Source of the DNA: Gammaproteobacteria bacterium UBA4475 | GTDB lineage: Bacteria > Pseudomonadota > Gammaproteobacteria > Pseudomonadales > Azotimanducaceae | DNA: 6,247 nucleotides | Assembly: GCA_002389265.1 (NCBI GenBank) | Contig: DGOD01000109.1 | Location: forward strand, 1-6,247 | Direction: 5' to 3' | Shown here: piece after piece, positions 1 to 5,990 of the stretch | Layout: each line of letters begins with the position of its first letter | How positions within the stretch are numbered: position 1 is the stretch's first letter | Notes under the pieces: model-generated | Database searches by the model: none | Told to the model about the DNA's origin: nothing | Seen by the model: only the letters and a program-made list of their open reading frames with translations | Position numbers and translations under genes: made by a program

Positions 1-1515
1 GGTACCTGGTACTGGAATCGCTACCCAGGCGCCATGTGCGATGTTGAATCCTACTGCTACCTGCCTTTGCTCGAAGAAATGGGTTACATCCCGAAGCATA
101 AATATTCTTTTGCGCCTGAAATTTTCGCACACAGCCAAAATATTGCGCGGCACTTCAATCTTTATGACAATGCCTGTTTTCAAACCAATGTGACCTCCAT
201 GACGTGGGATGAGGCCGGCGGCCACTGGATCATCTGCACCGATCGTGGTGACCGTATGAAAGCCCGTTATGTTGCCATGGCCAACGGCCCGTTGAATCGG
301 CCGAAGTTGCCAGGGATTGAAGGTATTAACGAATTCAAGGGTTTTACGTTCCATACCAGCCGTTGGGACTATGACTATACCGGTGGTGATTCCTTTGGCA
401 ATCTGACCGGTCTGGCTGATAAACGGGTCGGTATCATCGGTACCGGCGCCACCGCCGTCCAGTGTATTCCTCACCTTGGTGAGTCAGCGAAGGAACTGTA
501 TGTCTTCCAGCGCACACCCTCGTCGGTGGATGTTCGTAACAATGCTGAAACCGATCCTGCTTGGGCTGCGTCGCTTGCGCCCGGTTGGCAGCAGGAGCGC
601 ATGGACAACTTCAACGTTCTGGTCAGCGGCGGCGATCAGGAGGTTGATCTGGTCAGCGATGGCTGGACCGATATTATGCGGAAACTCACGGGCATCGCCG
701 CCAAGCACGCGAGCCGCGAATTGGGTCGGCGTCTCACCAAGGTTGAGCGCGCCCAGCTCATGGAGTTGGCGGACTATCGAAAAATGAATCAAGTGCGGCA
801 GCGCGCTGCAGAATTGGTGGCGGATCCCACTACCGCCGAGGCGCTGAAGCCCTGGTATCGACAATTCTGTAAACGCCCGTGCTTTCATGATGAGTATCTG
901 CAAACCTACAATCGCCCCAATGCCACCTTGGTTGATACCCGAGGCAAAGGCGTCGATCGCCTGACGGCCAACGGTGTCGTCGTTGATGGCAAGGAGTACG
1001 AGGTCGATTGTCTGGTATTCGCCACGGGTTTTGAGGTGGGAACCTCGTATACGCGGCGGTCGGGTTACGACATCATCGGTCGCGATGGCAAGGCCATTAG
1101 CGACCACTGGGAGGATGGCTTGCGAACCTTTCATGGCTTGCAAAGTCATGGCTTTCCGAACTGTTTTTTCATGGGTTTTGTGCAGACTGCAGTGACAGTC
1201 AACGTACCCCACGCATTGAATGAGCAAGCCCTGCATGTAGCCTACATTCTGGCCGAGACCCGTGCTCGGGGTCAGACAGTCGTAGAAGCCAGCGCAACGG
1301 CTGAAGCGCAATACGTTAGTGAAGTGCATAGCATGGCCCGTGCGGGCGCGAGGTTCTACGAGGAATGTACGCCAGGCTACTACAACAGCGAAGGCGATTC
1401 AGCGAACAAAAGTGGCTTCTTCTCTGATATGTATGGCGGCGGCTCCATCAAGTTTTTTCGCATGTTGAAAGATTGGCGAGCGCAGGGTGAGATGGCCGGA
1501 CTAACGACTCGATGA
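1..1515 (+). CDS. Type I Baeyer-Villiger flavin monooxygenase, 5'-truncated by the window edge
   Basis: FAD- and NADPH-dependent enzyme expected to insert one oxygen atom from O2 next to a ketone carbonyl, giving an ester or lactone; cytoplasmic. The reading frame is open from base 1, so the internal ATG at 34 is not the start; the N-terminal FAD-binding GxGxxG is missing to the left. Counting from the first visible codon: residues 1-14 match the Baeyer-Villiger motif GxWxxxxYPGxxxD; residues 112-123 ([12 protein letters not shown]) match the family fingerprint FxGxxxHxxxW(P/D); G147-T148-G149-A150 is the second, NADPH-binding Rossmann turn; K291-R292 probably supplies the arginine that stabilises the peroxyflavin; F340-A-T-G343 is the usual late FAD-contact motif. 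With the missing residues the protein would be about 550-600 residues. A Met replaces the common Arg in the YPGA(R)CD stretch, which I believe marks a subfamily. Substrate cannot be read from sequence. The lipocalin follows 25 bases downstream, probably in the same operon. Confidence 0.93.
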   Translation, partial: GTWYWNRYPGAMCDVESYCYLPLLEEMGYIPKHKYSFAPEIFAHSQNIARHFNLYDNACFQTNVTSMTWDEAGGHWIICTDRGDRMKARYVAMANGPLNRPKLPGIEGINEFKGFTFHTSRWDYDYTGGDSFGNLTGLADKRVGIIGTGATAVQCIPHLGESAKELYVFQRTPSSVDVRNNAETDPAWAASLAPGWQQERMDNFNVLVSGGDQEVDLVSDGWTDIMRKLTGIAAKHASRELGRRLTKVERAQLMELADYRKMNQVRQRAAELVADPTTAEALKPWYRQFCKRPCFHDEYLQTYNRPNATLVDTRGKGVDRLTANGVVVDGKEYEVDCLVFATGFEVGTSYTRRSGYDIIGRDGKAISDHWEDGLRTFHGLQSHGFPNCFFMGFVQTAVTVNVPHALNEQALHVAYILAETRARGQTVVEASATAEAQYVSEVHSMARAGARFYEECTPGYYNSEGDSANKSGFFSDMYGGGSIKFFRMLKDWRAQGEMAGLTTR

Positions 1516-1527
1516 GTGCTATTCGTC

Positions 1528-1532
1528 GAGGT
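1528..1532 (+). promoter_or_regulatory. Ribosome binding site of the lipocalin gene
   Basis: GAGGT lies 8 bases before the ATG at 1541. It favours that start (or the adjacent ATG at 1544) over the in-frame ATG at 1568, which lacks a comparable purine-rich site. Confidence 0.55.
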
Positions 1533-1540
1533 GCAGCAGG

Positions 1541-2125
1541 ATGATGCTTAGCTTAGGCGCAAAAAGCATGATCCAGCGCCGTGAGTCTCGCGTAAGATGC
1601 CCAAGTTGGACAAAAGCCCTGCTATTGGGCGCACTATTAATGAACCTCATCGCCTGTAGCCATAACCCGATTGTTCCCCTTGCGACTGTTGCCCATGTTG
1701 ATCTGGACCGGTTCATGGGTGATTGGTTTGTCGTGGCAACGATTCCGACGCTGTTTGAAAAAGGCCTGTTCAACCCGGTAGAGCATTATGCGCGAAATGC
1801 CGACGGGTCGATTAAAATCACCTTCAGTTATCGTCGAGGCAGCTTGACTGCGCCCAAGCAACAGATCACCGCGACGGGTTTTATCCAGAACAGCGTCACT
1901 AATGCAACTTGGGCGATGCAACCCTTTTGGCCCATCAAAGCCGAGTATCTAGTCGTCTATCTGCAAGATGACGAGTTCACTATTATTGGCCGTAGTAAGC
2001 GTGACTACCTGTGGATCATGGCGCGCGATGCACATATAGCGCCGCAGCAGTTAGCTGCCCTGGTTGATCGTGCCGTGGCCCTCGGTTACCCTCGAGAAAA
2101 AATTCAACTGCCGGTCCAGCCTTAG
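1541..2125 (+). CDS. Blc-type outer-membrane lipocalin lipoprotein
   Basis: Probable lipid-binding lipocalin anchored in the outer membrane; bacterial Blc proteins bind fatty acids and lysophospholipids. The 194 residues start with a basic stretch, then a hydrophobic segment (about residues 26-38) ending in the lipobox L36-I37-A38-C39; Cys39 would be lipidated. Ser at +2 instead of Asp agrees with export to the outer membrane. The lipocalin signature G60-D61-W62 follows, inside D-R-F-M-G-D-W-F, and the second conserved region R-D-Y-L-W-I-M-A-R lies near the C-terminal third, closely like the same block in E. coli Blc. Length is a little above the 177 residues of E. coli Blc, mostly from a long n-region; a start at 1568 would shorten the signal peptide to a more usual length. 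It sits 25 bases after the monooxygenase and 38 bases before the DUF2164 gene, so co-transcription is likely. A role in carrying a hydrophobic substrate of the monooxygenase is possible but inferred. Confidence 0.9.
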   Translation: MMLSLGAKSMIQRRESRVRCPSWTKALLLGALLMNLIACSHNPIVPLATVAHVDLDRFMGDWFVVATIPTLFEKGLFNPVEHYARNADGSIKITFSYRRGSLTAPKQQITATGFIQNSVTNATWAMQPFWPIKAEYLVVYLQDDEFTIIGRSKRDYLWIMARDAHIAPQQLAALVDRAVALGYPREKIQLPVQP

Positions 2126-2163
2126 TCTTCAATTGCTAGTTCGGCGACAAAGTAGGCGGTGAC

Positions 2164-2418
2164 ATGACCGATATTGATTTTACTAAAGCCGAAAAAGAGC
2201 TGCTGGCGCGGAAAATTCAACTGTACTTCAGCGAAGAATTGAACCAGGAGTTGGGTCAGTTCGACGCGCAATTTATGCTCGATTTTTTCTCTGAGGCATT
2301 TGGCAGCTACTATTATAATCGCGGTCTTTATGATGCGCAGGCATTGTTTCAGAGTCGAGTCGAGGCGATCGGTGAGGCGATATATGAGCTTGAAAAGCCC
2401 ACTGAATATATTCGTTAG
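2164..2418 (+). CDS. DUF2164 family small protein
   Basis: Small cytoplasmic protein of 84 residues whose function is not known. It resembles the DUF2164 family along its whole length: an N-terminal segment with K-A-E-K-E-L-L (8-14), I-Q-L-Y-F (18-22) and E-E-L-N-Q-E-L-G (24-31), then L-D-F-F (39-42), the hallmark Y-Y-Y-N-R-G (49-54) followed by D-A-Q (57-59), and an acidic helical tail ending in L-E-K-P. There is no signal peptide or membrane segment; the protein looks mostly helical. The start is supported by AGGCGGTG just before the ATG (AGG seven bases upstream). It lies 38 bases after the lipocalin gene on the same strand. Members are common in proteobacteria, but I know of no experimentally established role, and the neighbours do not settle one. 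Confidence 0.85.
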   Translation: MTDIDFTKAEKELLARKIQLYFSEELNQELGQFDAQFMLDFFSEAFGSYYYNRGLYDAQALFQSRVEAIGEAIYELEKPTEYIR

Positions 2419-2516
2419 ATTAGGCAGAAAAGAATGCTGGCATGTGGATTCTTGAATATGTCATGATCTTGGCTTGCGTGCGGAAAGACGCGTCGTGATT
2501 AACTGTGGGGAAATAC
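2419..2516 (+). other. Intergenic gap before the esterase gene
   Basis: The 98 bases here are the longest gap in the plus-strand cluster and could hold a separate promoter for the esterase, but I see no convincing -35/-10 pair. It contains a perfect 8-base palindrome GACGCGTC at 2487-2494 and a weak 6-base inverted repeat (AAGAAT at 2430-2435, ATTCTT at 2448-2453) with no T-tract after it, so a terminator is not supported. Confidence 0.3.
2507..2510 (+). promoter_or_regulatory. Ribosome binding site of the esterase gene
   Basis: The GGGG run six bases before the ATG at 2517 is a reasonable Shine-Dalgarno element. It argues for the ATG at 2517 over the in-frame GTG at 2505, whose first codons would overlap this site. 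Confidence 0.5.
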
Positions 2517-3728
2517 ATGAGAATAGAACCCGAAAAGGCAGGCCTTGCAGCAGATCGTCTCGAGTGGATCACCGATCATATCAAACGCAACTACATCGAC
2601 ACGCAAAAAATTGCTGGTTGCCAGGTATTGGTAGGACGTCACGGCCATGTGGGCTATTTCCGTAGTTTTGGCCAAATGGATATCGAACGTGACCAGCCGA
2701 TGGCTGACGATGCTATTTTTAGAATTTACTCCATGAGCAAGCCGATCACCTCGATAGCGCTGATGCAGCTTTACGAACGGGGTTACTTCCAGCTGAACGA
2801 CCCTGTGTCTCGTTATATTCCCGAATGGGCCGACCAAAAGGTCTGGGTCGCCGGTGAAGGTGCCGACATGCGCACCAAGTCTCCCAACCAGCCGATGACC
2901 ATGCGCCATGTGTTGACCCACAGTGGCGGTTTGACCTATGGCACCACATCGCATCCAGTGGATAAAGTCTATCGACAGCTGAAGGTGAATCGAGGAGCGG
3001 GTGAAACGATCACGAGCTTTATCGAAAAGCTCGCTGGCGTGCCGTTACGCTATGAGCCTGGTGAACAGTGGTTGTATTCATTGTCCACTGATGTCTGCGG
3101 CGCGCTGGTGGAAATCATCTCTGGCCAGCCATTTGATGAGTACTTGGATGAGCACATCTTTCAGCCTCTCGGCATGGAGGACACCAGTTTCTGGGTGGCG
3201 GCAGACAAGCAATCACGTCTCACCGCTAACTACAGCCGCAATAAAGACAAGAGCCTGCGCTTGATTGATGACCCACAAGCCAGCAACTATCTGAATAAGC
3301 CCAGTTTTTTTTCTGGTGGTGGCGGCCTGACTGGCACAATCAAAGATTACTATCGCTTTACCGAAATGCTTCGGTGTGGCGGAGAACTTGAGGGGGTTCG
3401 TATCATCGGTTCACGAACATTGGCCATGATGCATATGAATCATCTCAAAGGTGGGCAGGATCTGACCCAGATGGCGATCGGCAGCTTTTCCGAGACAGCC
3501 TACGAAGGTGTTGGTTTTGGTTTAGGGTTTGCCACAACACTTGGCCAGGTCGCGACTGGCGGTCCAAGTTCAGGAGACTACTATTGGGGTGGTGCCGCTT
3601 CAACGATTTTTTGGGTTGATCCGGTGGAGGATTTATCGGCGATTTTCATGACGCAGTTGATGCCATCCAACACCTTTAATTTCCGCGGGCAGCTGAAAAA
3701 CATCATCTACGGTGCCATCACTGACTGA
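2517..3728 (+). CDS. Beta-lactamase-fold serine hydrolase (family VIII-type esterase)
   Basis: Probable carboxylesterase of the class C beta-lactamase / penicillin-binding-protein fold (EstB-like). From the ATG at 2517 it has 403 residues, the usual length for family VIII esterases. The catalytic S-x-x-K is S72-M-S-K75 with the nucleophile Ser72. The second motif is Y187-S-L, where the tyrosine acts as general base. A conserved H-V-L-T-H-S-G-G-L block starts at His131, and F-S-G-G-G-G-L lies before the C-terminal domain. The position of the beta-lactamase K-T-G box is taken by W357-G-G, as in EstB-type esterases. No signal peptide is present: the protein starts directly with a charged, soluble segment. 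Cytoplasmic location and the WGG box both speak against antibiotic resistance and for hydrolysis of small esters or lactones. It is downstream of the monooxygenase/lipocalin/DUF2164 genes on the same strand, which hints at hydrolysis of the monooxygenase's ester product; this link is inferred. The exact substrate is unknown. Confidence 0.9.
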   Translation: MRIEPEKAGLAADRLEWITDHIKRNYIDTQKIAGCQVLVGRHGHVGYFRSFGQMDIERDQPMADDAIFRIYSMSKPITSIALMQLYERGYFQLNDPVSRYIPEWADQKVWVAGEGADMRTKSPNQPMTMRHVLTHSGGLTYGTTSHPVDKVYRQLKVNRGAGETITSFIEKLAGVPLRYEPGEQWLYSLSTDVCGALVEIISGQPFDEYLDEHIFQPLGMEDTSFWVAADKQSRLTANYSRNKDKSLRLIDDPQASNYLNKPSFFSGGGGLTGTIKDYYRFTEMLRCGGELEGVRIIGSRTLAMMHMNHLKGGQDLTQMAIGSFSETAYEGVGFGLGFATTLGQVATGGPSSGDYYWGGAASTIFWVDPVEDLSAIFMTQLMPSNTFNFRGQLKNIIYGAITD

Positions 3729-3759
3729 TGCCCGGTTTAGATTGCTAGTGGTTAGTGAT
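3717..3759. other. Inverted repeat across the convergent gene ends, possible terminator without T-tract
   Basis: Arms ATCACTGAC (3717-3725) and GTTAGTGAT (3751-3759) pair over nine positions with one G-T wobble as plus-strand RNA, enclosing a 25-base loop. The structure spans both stop codons of the convergent esterase and sirtuin genes. Neither side has an immediate run of T, and on the minus strand the wobble becomes a mismatch, so a working intrinsic terminator is doubtful. Confidence 0.25.
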
Positions 3760-4578
3760 TTCAAGTGCCGCCAATGTTGCGACGCAATCAGCTTCTAGTT
3801 TGATTGAAAACAAACCATCGGCCCGAGTTTTACCCTGATTAATGGCGGCAATGGGTAGGCCATTTCGATAGGCATGGCGGCAGAAGCGAAACCCGGAAAA
3901 GACGGTGAGCGACGAGCCAACAATCAGCAAGCCATCTGCCTGGTCGAGTTGCGAAAAAATGTTCTCGACCGTCGTTTTTGGTACGGCACCGCCAAAGAAC
4001 ACCACATTCGGCTTGAGTAGGCCGCCGCAGCGCTCGCAGTCGGGCACCTTAAGCTCTCGAGTCAGCTGCTCTTCTACTTCGGCATCACCATCAGGAGCAT
4101 GTTCTAAGGCGACGGGCGCGCTGATGCCGTTAATCAAAAGCAATCGCTGTTGCATGGTGTCACGTTCGATAACCTGCTGACAGGTTAGGCAGATAACCTG
4201 GTCCAGGCGCCCATGAAGATCGATAACGTTCTGGTGTCCAGCCTGCTGATGGAGTCGGTCGACATTCTGAGTGACGAGCATGCTGATTTGGTCGCGAGCC
4301 TCCATGGCGGCGAGAGCCTGATGAGCGGCGTTGGGCTGAGCCAGACTGACCATAGGCCAACCGGCCAAACTGCGTGCCCAGTAACGTCTTCTGGAGGCCG
4401 CCAGATTGATAAAGTCAGCATGTTGTATAGGCTGATTGCGTTGCCACTCACCACTATCGTTACGATAGGTTGGAATGCCGGATGGCGCGCTGCAGCCTGC
4501 GCCGGTGATCACTAATAAGCGTGGGTGTAGGGCAATAAACTCGGCCAGAGATTTTAAGGTAGGCGAGTCGTTAGTCAT
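3745..4578 (-). CDS. Class II (SIRT4-like) sirtuin, NAD+-dependent protein deacylase
   Basis: Cytoplasmic Sir2-family enzyme that uses NAD+ to remove acyl groups from lysines, releasing nicotinamide and O-acyl-ADP-ribose; some class II members have lipoamidase or ADP-ribosyl activity instead. From the ATG at 4578-4576 it has 277 residues, a full-length catalytic core. Visible motifs: G26-A-G-C-S30 and G34-I-P-T-Y-R39 (NAD+ binding), T103-Q-N-V-D107, catalytic His122 in D-L-H-G-R, zinc ligands C130-x-x-C133 and C181-x-x-C184, N191-V-V-F-F-G196, and G221-S-S-L224. The P-D-G-D segment between the two cysteine pairs is typical of class II/SIRT4 proteins. Thr37 stands where most sirtuins have Asp in G-I-P-D. 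I chose this ATG over a GTG at 4617 because it overlaps the stop of the transporter gene as ATGA and marks the usual N-terminus; there is no strong Shine-Dalgarno site, which fits translational coupling. Its targets are unknown. Confidence 0.93.
   Translation of the reverse strand: MTNDSPTLKSLAEFIALHPRLLVITGAGCSAPSGIPTYRNDSGEWQRNQPIQHADFINLAASRRRYWARSLAGWPMVSLAQPNAAHQALAAMEARDQISMLVTQNVDRLHQQAGHQNVIDLHGRLDQVICLTCQQVIERDTMQQRLLLINGISAPVALEHAPDGDAEVEEQLTRELKVPDCERCGGLLKPNVVFFGGAVPKTTVENIFSQLDQADGLLIVGSSLTVFSGFRFCRHAYRNGLPIAAINQGKTRADGLFSIKLEADCVATLAALEITNH
4575..4578 (-). other. ATGA stop/start overlap between transporter and sirtuin
   Basis: Read on the minus strand, the sirtuin ATG (4578-4576) shares bases with the transporter TGA (4577-4575). 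Such four-base overlaps usually mean one transcript and re-initiation by ribosomes finishing the first gene. Confidence 0.85.
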
Positions 4579-5792
4579 TTTGATCGGTGATTTCTTGGGG
4601 TGGTGTCGAGTCCCCACAGACTCGAACGAAGTGCAACGAAGATAACGACCGTGAACATAGAGACAGATGAGAATATGAGGGCTTCAGAAGGCCCCACCCA
4701 CTTCACCAAGTAGCCGCTAAGCAGTGCACCGACAGGGCCTGCGCCCATAAAAGAAAATGAATAAAAAGCCATAATGCGGGCGCGCTGATCCACCGGTGCC
4801 ATTTCCTGCATGATGGTGCGTGCCATGGTCATCGCCAAGCCACCGCACATTCCCCATAGAAATACACAGGCCAGTAAAGAGTAAAATCCCAGGCCCAATC
4901 CACCACAAGCCAGCGCAGTGGCACCGATACCCTGGGCTACCAGTAGCGCTCGGCCCTGCCTGTGTATGTCGCCGATGCGCAGCAGATATAAAATGGTCAG
5001 AACCAGGCCTAAAGCGTTAACCCCATTGACCCATGATAACTCTACCGATCCGCCTAGGTAGAGTTCTCGGATGAGTAAGGGGATAGTGACGATATAGGAA
5101 CCCATAAAAAAGATACCCATCGCCATATTTTGAAATGCGACGGCGCGCAGGTATGGGGAGGCTTTGACGGTTCGAAAACCTTCGAGGACGGACTCGATGA
5201 TTTGCTTGAGTAGGTGTTCATCTACCGGGGCAGGGCGCTGGTAGGGGACCTTCAGTTTGATAAATGCCAGCATCCCGAGCTGTAGGGCGATAAATTGCAG
5301 CATAAGCATTGTCGCGGCGCCTAATTCATCCGCATGTGCGGCAATCAAAAAGCCAATAACCTGGATACCGAACTGAATCATACTCGCCTGGACCACAAGG
5401 CGCTGGATCTTGCCGTCAGCGACGAGCGCCAGCAGTCCGTCCCGGGCCGGGGTAACCAGCGCCTGCGCGCAACCCATGATGATGGCGAAGACGATGACAC
5501 TGTGGTAGGTCAGATCACCGACTAAAACGGTGATGGTCAGAAACAGCGGCGCGGTGGAAGCCAATATGTGGCCGATGATGGCAATTCGTCTACCACCATA
5601 GTGGTCTGCCAGGCTGCCGCCTAGCAGCATAAAGAGCATGGCTGGCAGCATAAAAGCCATTTGCGCTATACCGACTTTGTCAGCAGTTTCATCCAGCACC
5701 ATGGTGACCATCCAGGCGAAGACGACAGACTGGATGCCATAGGCCAGAAACCAGCTACCGGCGCCAATAAAATAGTAATGCAGTGGTTTCAT
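4575..5792 (-). CDS. Major facilitator superfamily transporter, EntS-like (MFS_3 type)
   Basis: Inner-membrane secondary transporter, probably a proton-driven exporter. The protein has 405 residues from the ATG at 5792-5790 and is rich in hydrophobic segments consistent with 12 membrane helices: the first runs from about residue 8 to 32, and a longer polar stretch in the middle (about residues 180-210) would be the cytoplasmic loop between the two halves. The MFS motif A is seen between helices 2 and 3 as G58-G-S-L-A-D-H-Y-G-G-R-R69. The second half has the stretch M-A-R-T-I-M-Q-E, then P-V-D-Q-R-A-R-I-M and G-P-V-G-A-L-L-S-G, which is typical of the enterobactin exporter (EntS) and related MFS_3 proteins. 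AGG lies five bases upstream of the chosen ATG; an in-frame GTG at 5819 has no ribosome site. It is the first gene of a two-gene unit with the sirtuin. The substrate cannot be read: no siderophore genes are in view, so 'EntS-like' describes only the family. Confidence 0.88.
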   Translation of the reverse strand: MKPLHYYFIGAGSWFLAYGIQSVVFAWMVTMVLDETADKVGIAQMAFMLPAMLFMLLGGSLADHYGGRRIAIIGHILASTAPLFLTITVLVGDLTYHSVIVFAIIMGCAQALVTPARDGLLALVADGKIQRLVVQASMIQFGIQVIGFLIAAHADELGAATMLMLQFIALQLGMLAFIKLKVPYQRPAPVDEHLLKQIIESVLEGFRTVKASPYLRAVAFQNMAMGIFFMGSYIVTIPLLIRELYLGGSVELSWVNGVNALGLVLTILYLLRIGDIHRQGRALLVAQGIGATALACGGLGLGFYSLLACVFLWGMCGGLAMTMARTIMQEMAPVDQRARIMAFYSFSFMGAGPVGALLSGYLVKWVGPSEALIFSSVSMFTVVIFVALRSSLWGLDTTPRNHRSK

Positions 5793-5882
5793 GTATACCT
5801 GATAGATGGAGGGCGACACGAAGTGTCTGTTGTTGGTTAGTAGCGCCCAATAGTCCTTTAGTATTCATCGGCCGGTTCACGG

Positions 5883-5896
5883 CCTCGATGTCGAGG
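5883..5896. repeat. Perfect inverted repeat, possible operator
   Basis: CCTCGA-TG-TCGAGG is a 6-base inverted repeat with a 2-base centre. It lies just downstream of the weak minus-strand -10 candidate, where a repressor could block the transporter-sirtuin promoter. No binding protein can be named. Confidence 0.35.
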
Positions 5897-5909
5897 TTTG
5901 AGTATATAG

Positions 5910-5940
5910 AAGGTCAGAGGTTGAGACCATGAATGACCTT
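5910..5940. repeat. Inverted repeat AAGGTCA-N17-TGACCTT, possible operator
   Basis: Seven-base arms at 5910-5916 and 5934-5940 match perfectly with a 17-base spacer; a second nested pair, GGTC (5912-5915) and GACC (5925-5928), sits inside. The site lies between the two candidate -10 elements of the divergent promoters. No T-tract of terminator type follows. The repeat itself is seen directly; a regulatory role is inferred. Confidence 0.4.
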
Positions 5941-5980
5941 TTGCTCAGCTAATTGGGTACACTGGTCGAGAATCATTCAA

Positions 5981-5984
5981 AGGA
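5981..5984 (+). promoter_or_regulatory. Ribosome binding site of the antiporter gene
   Basis: AGGA lies six bases before the ATG at 5991, a good match in sequence and spacing, and supports that start. Confidence 0.65.
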
Positions 5985-5990
5985 TCTGCT

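Larger units (their letters stand above)
5793..5990. promoter_or_regulatory. Divergent promoter region between the transporter and antiporter genes
   Basis: About 198 bases separate the two divergent starts, and this is where promoters for both must lie. Candidate -10 elements are TACACT at 5958-5963 for the plus strand (about 28 bases before the antiporter ATG) and TATACT on the minus strand at 5906-5901 for the transporter. Neither has a good -35 at standard spacing, so these calls are weak. Two inverted repeats within the region are listed separately. Confidence 0.4.

Noticed and set aside
1..6. Window starts exactly with GGTACC, a KpnI site, suggesting a cloned fragment end
   Set aside because: These bases encode the conserved Gly-Thr of the monooxygenase motif, and the other end shows no such site, so chance is a sufficient explanation.
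34..36. ATG at 34 as the monooxygenase start
   Set aside because: The frame is open to base 1 and the eleven codons before it encode the conserved GxWxxxxYPG motif, so the gene begins outside the window.
484..1329. Long open frame of 281 codons on the minus strand opposite the monooxygenase
   Set aside because: It is fully antisense to a gene with clear family motifs, has no recognisable domain, and its length is explained by the codon bias of the real gene.
2430..2453. Inverted repeat after the DUF2164 gene as an intrinsic terminator
   Set aside because: Arms are only six bases and AT-rich, the loop is 12 bases, and no T-tract follows.
4213..4515. Plus-strand open frame of 100 codons inside the sirtuin gene
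   Set aside because: It is antisense to the sirtuin's zinc and NAD+-binding regions and shows no motif or ribosome site.
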